Assembly (NCBI GenBank): GCA_023433185.1
Contig: JAEZEN010000044.1
Span: 1-7,852, forward strand
DNA length: 7,852 nucleotides
Direction of reading: 5' to 3'
From: Pseudomonadota bacterium
Lineage (GTDB): Bacteria; Pseudomonadota; Alphaproteobacteria; Rhizobiales; Kaistiaceae
The position numbers were made by a program, and so were the translations under genes. Numbering within the stretch: the stretch's first letter is position 1; each line of letters begins with the position of its first letter. The notes beneath the pieces are model-generated. The model did no database searches, was not told where the DNA came from, and saw only the letters and a list, made by a program, of their open reading frames with translations. Shown here piece after piece: positions 6,270-7,852 of the stretch.

Positions 6270-7852
<1,583 letters not shown>

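Overview
The window is high-GC bacterial chromosome of alphaproteobacterial type, most likely Hyphomicrobiales (Rhizobiales). The signs are a ValRS opening MLEKTFDAAAVEPRI, a propionyl-CoA-carboxylase-type biotin carboxylase, strong GC bias at third codon positions, and long spurious antisense frames. No tRNA, rRNA, CRISPR array, transposase or phage gene is visible, and no gene-free stretch exceeds 300 bases.

Layout. Positions 1-118 hold the 3' end of an unrecognised plus-strand gene, followed by a strong GNRA-loop terminator (148-180) that probably serves both strands. The minus strand then carries, reading right to left, an Lrp/AsnC regulator (4032-4508), valyl-tRNA synthetase valS (1115-3922) with its own plausible promoter, and a small unrecognised outer-membrane beta-barrel protein (212-1003). 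A perfect consensus DnaA box lies between valS and the barrel gene. The plus strand carries a PAPS-dependent sulfotransferase (4660-5613) divergent from the Lrp gene, a HigBA-type toxin-antitoxin module (5662-6229) with a palindromic operator, and a biotin carboxylase subunit, probably pccA (6270 to the window end, incomplete).

How the genes fit together. This is mostly housekeeping sequence (valS, pccA) with accessory insertions. The toxin-antitoxin module sits in the gap between the sulfotransferase and pccA, is less GC-rich than its neighbours, and is bracketed by an 8-bp direct repeat that contains the stop codons of both the sulfotransferase and higA. Only 40 bp separate higA from pccA, so the carboxylase may be transcribed from the module's promoter or from inside it.

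No clearly new system is present. The points most worth checking are: a toxin whose C-terminal Asp-Tyr-His has become Asp-His-His and which lacks another usual Arg; a ValRS editing domain with Pro in place of the usual His in the PAHD motif; two extra AT-richer segments in the ValRS catalytic domain; and an in-frame repeat of a biotin-carboxylase motif at the right edge of pccA, where a different domain is expected.
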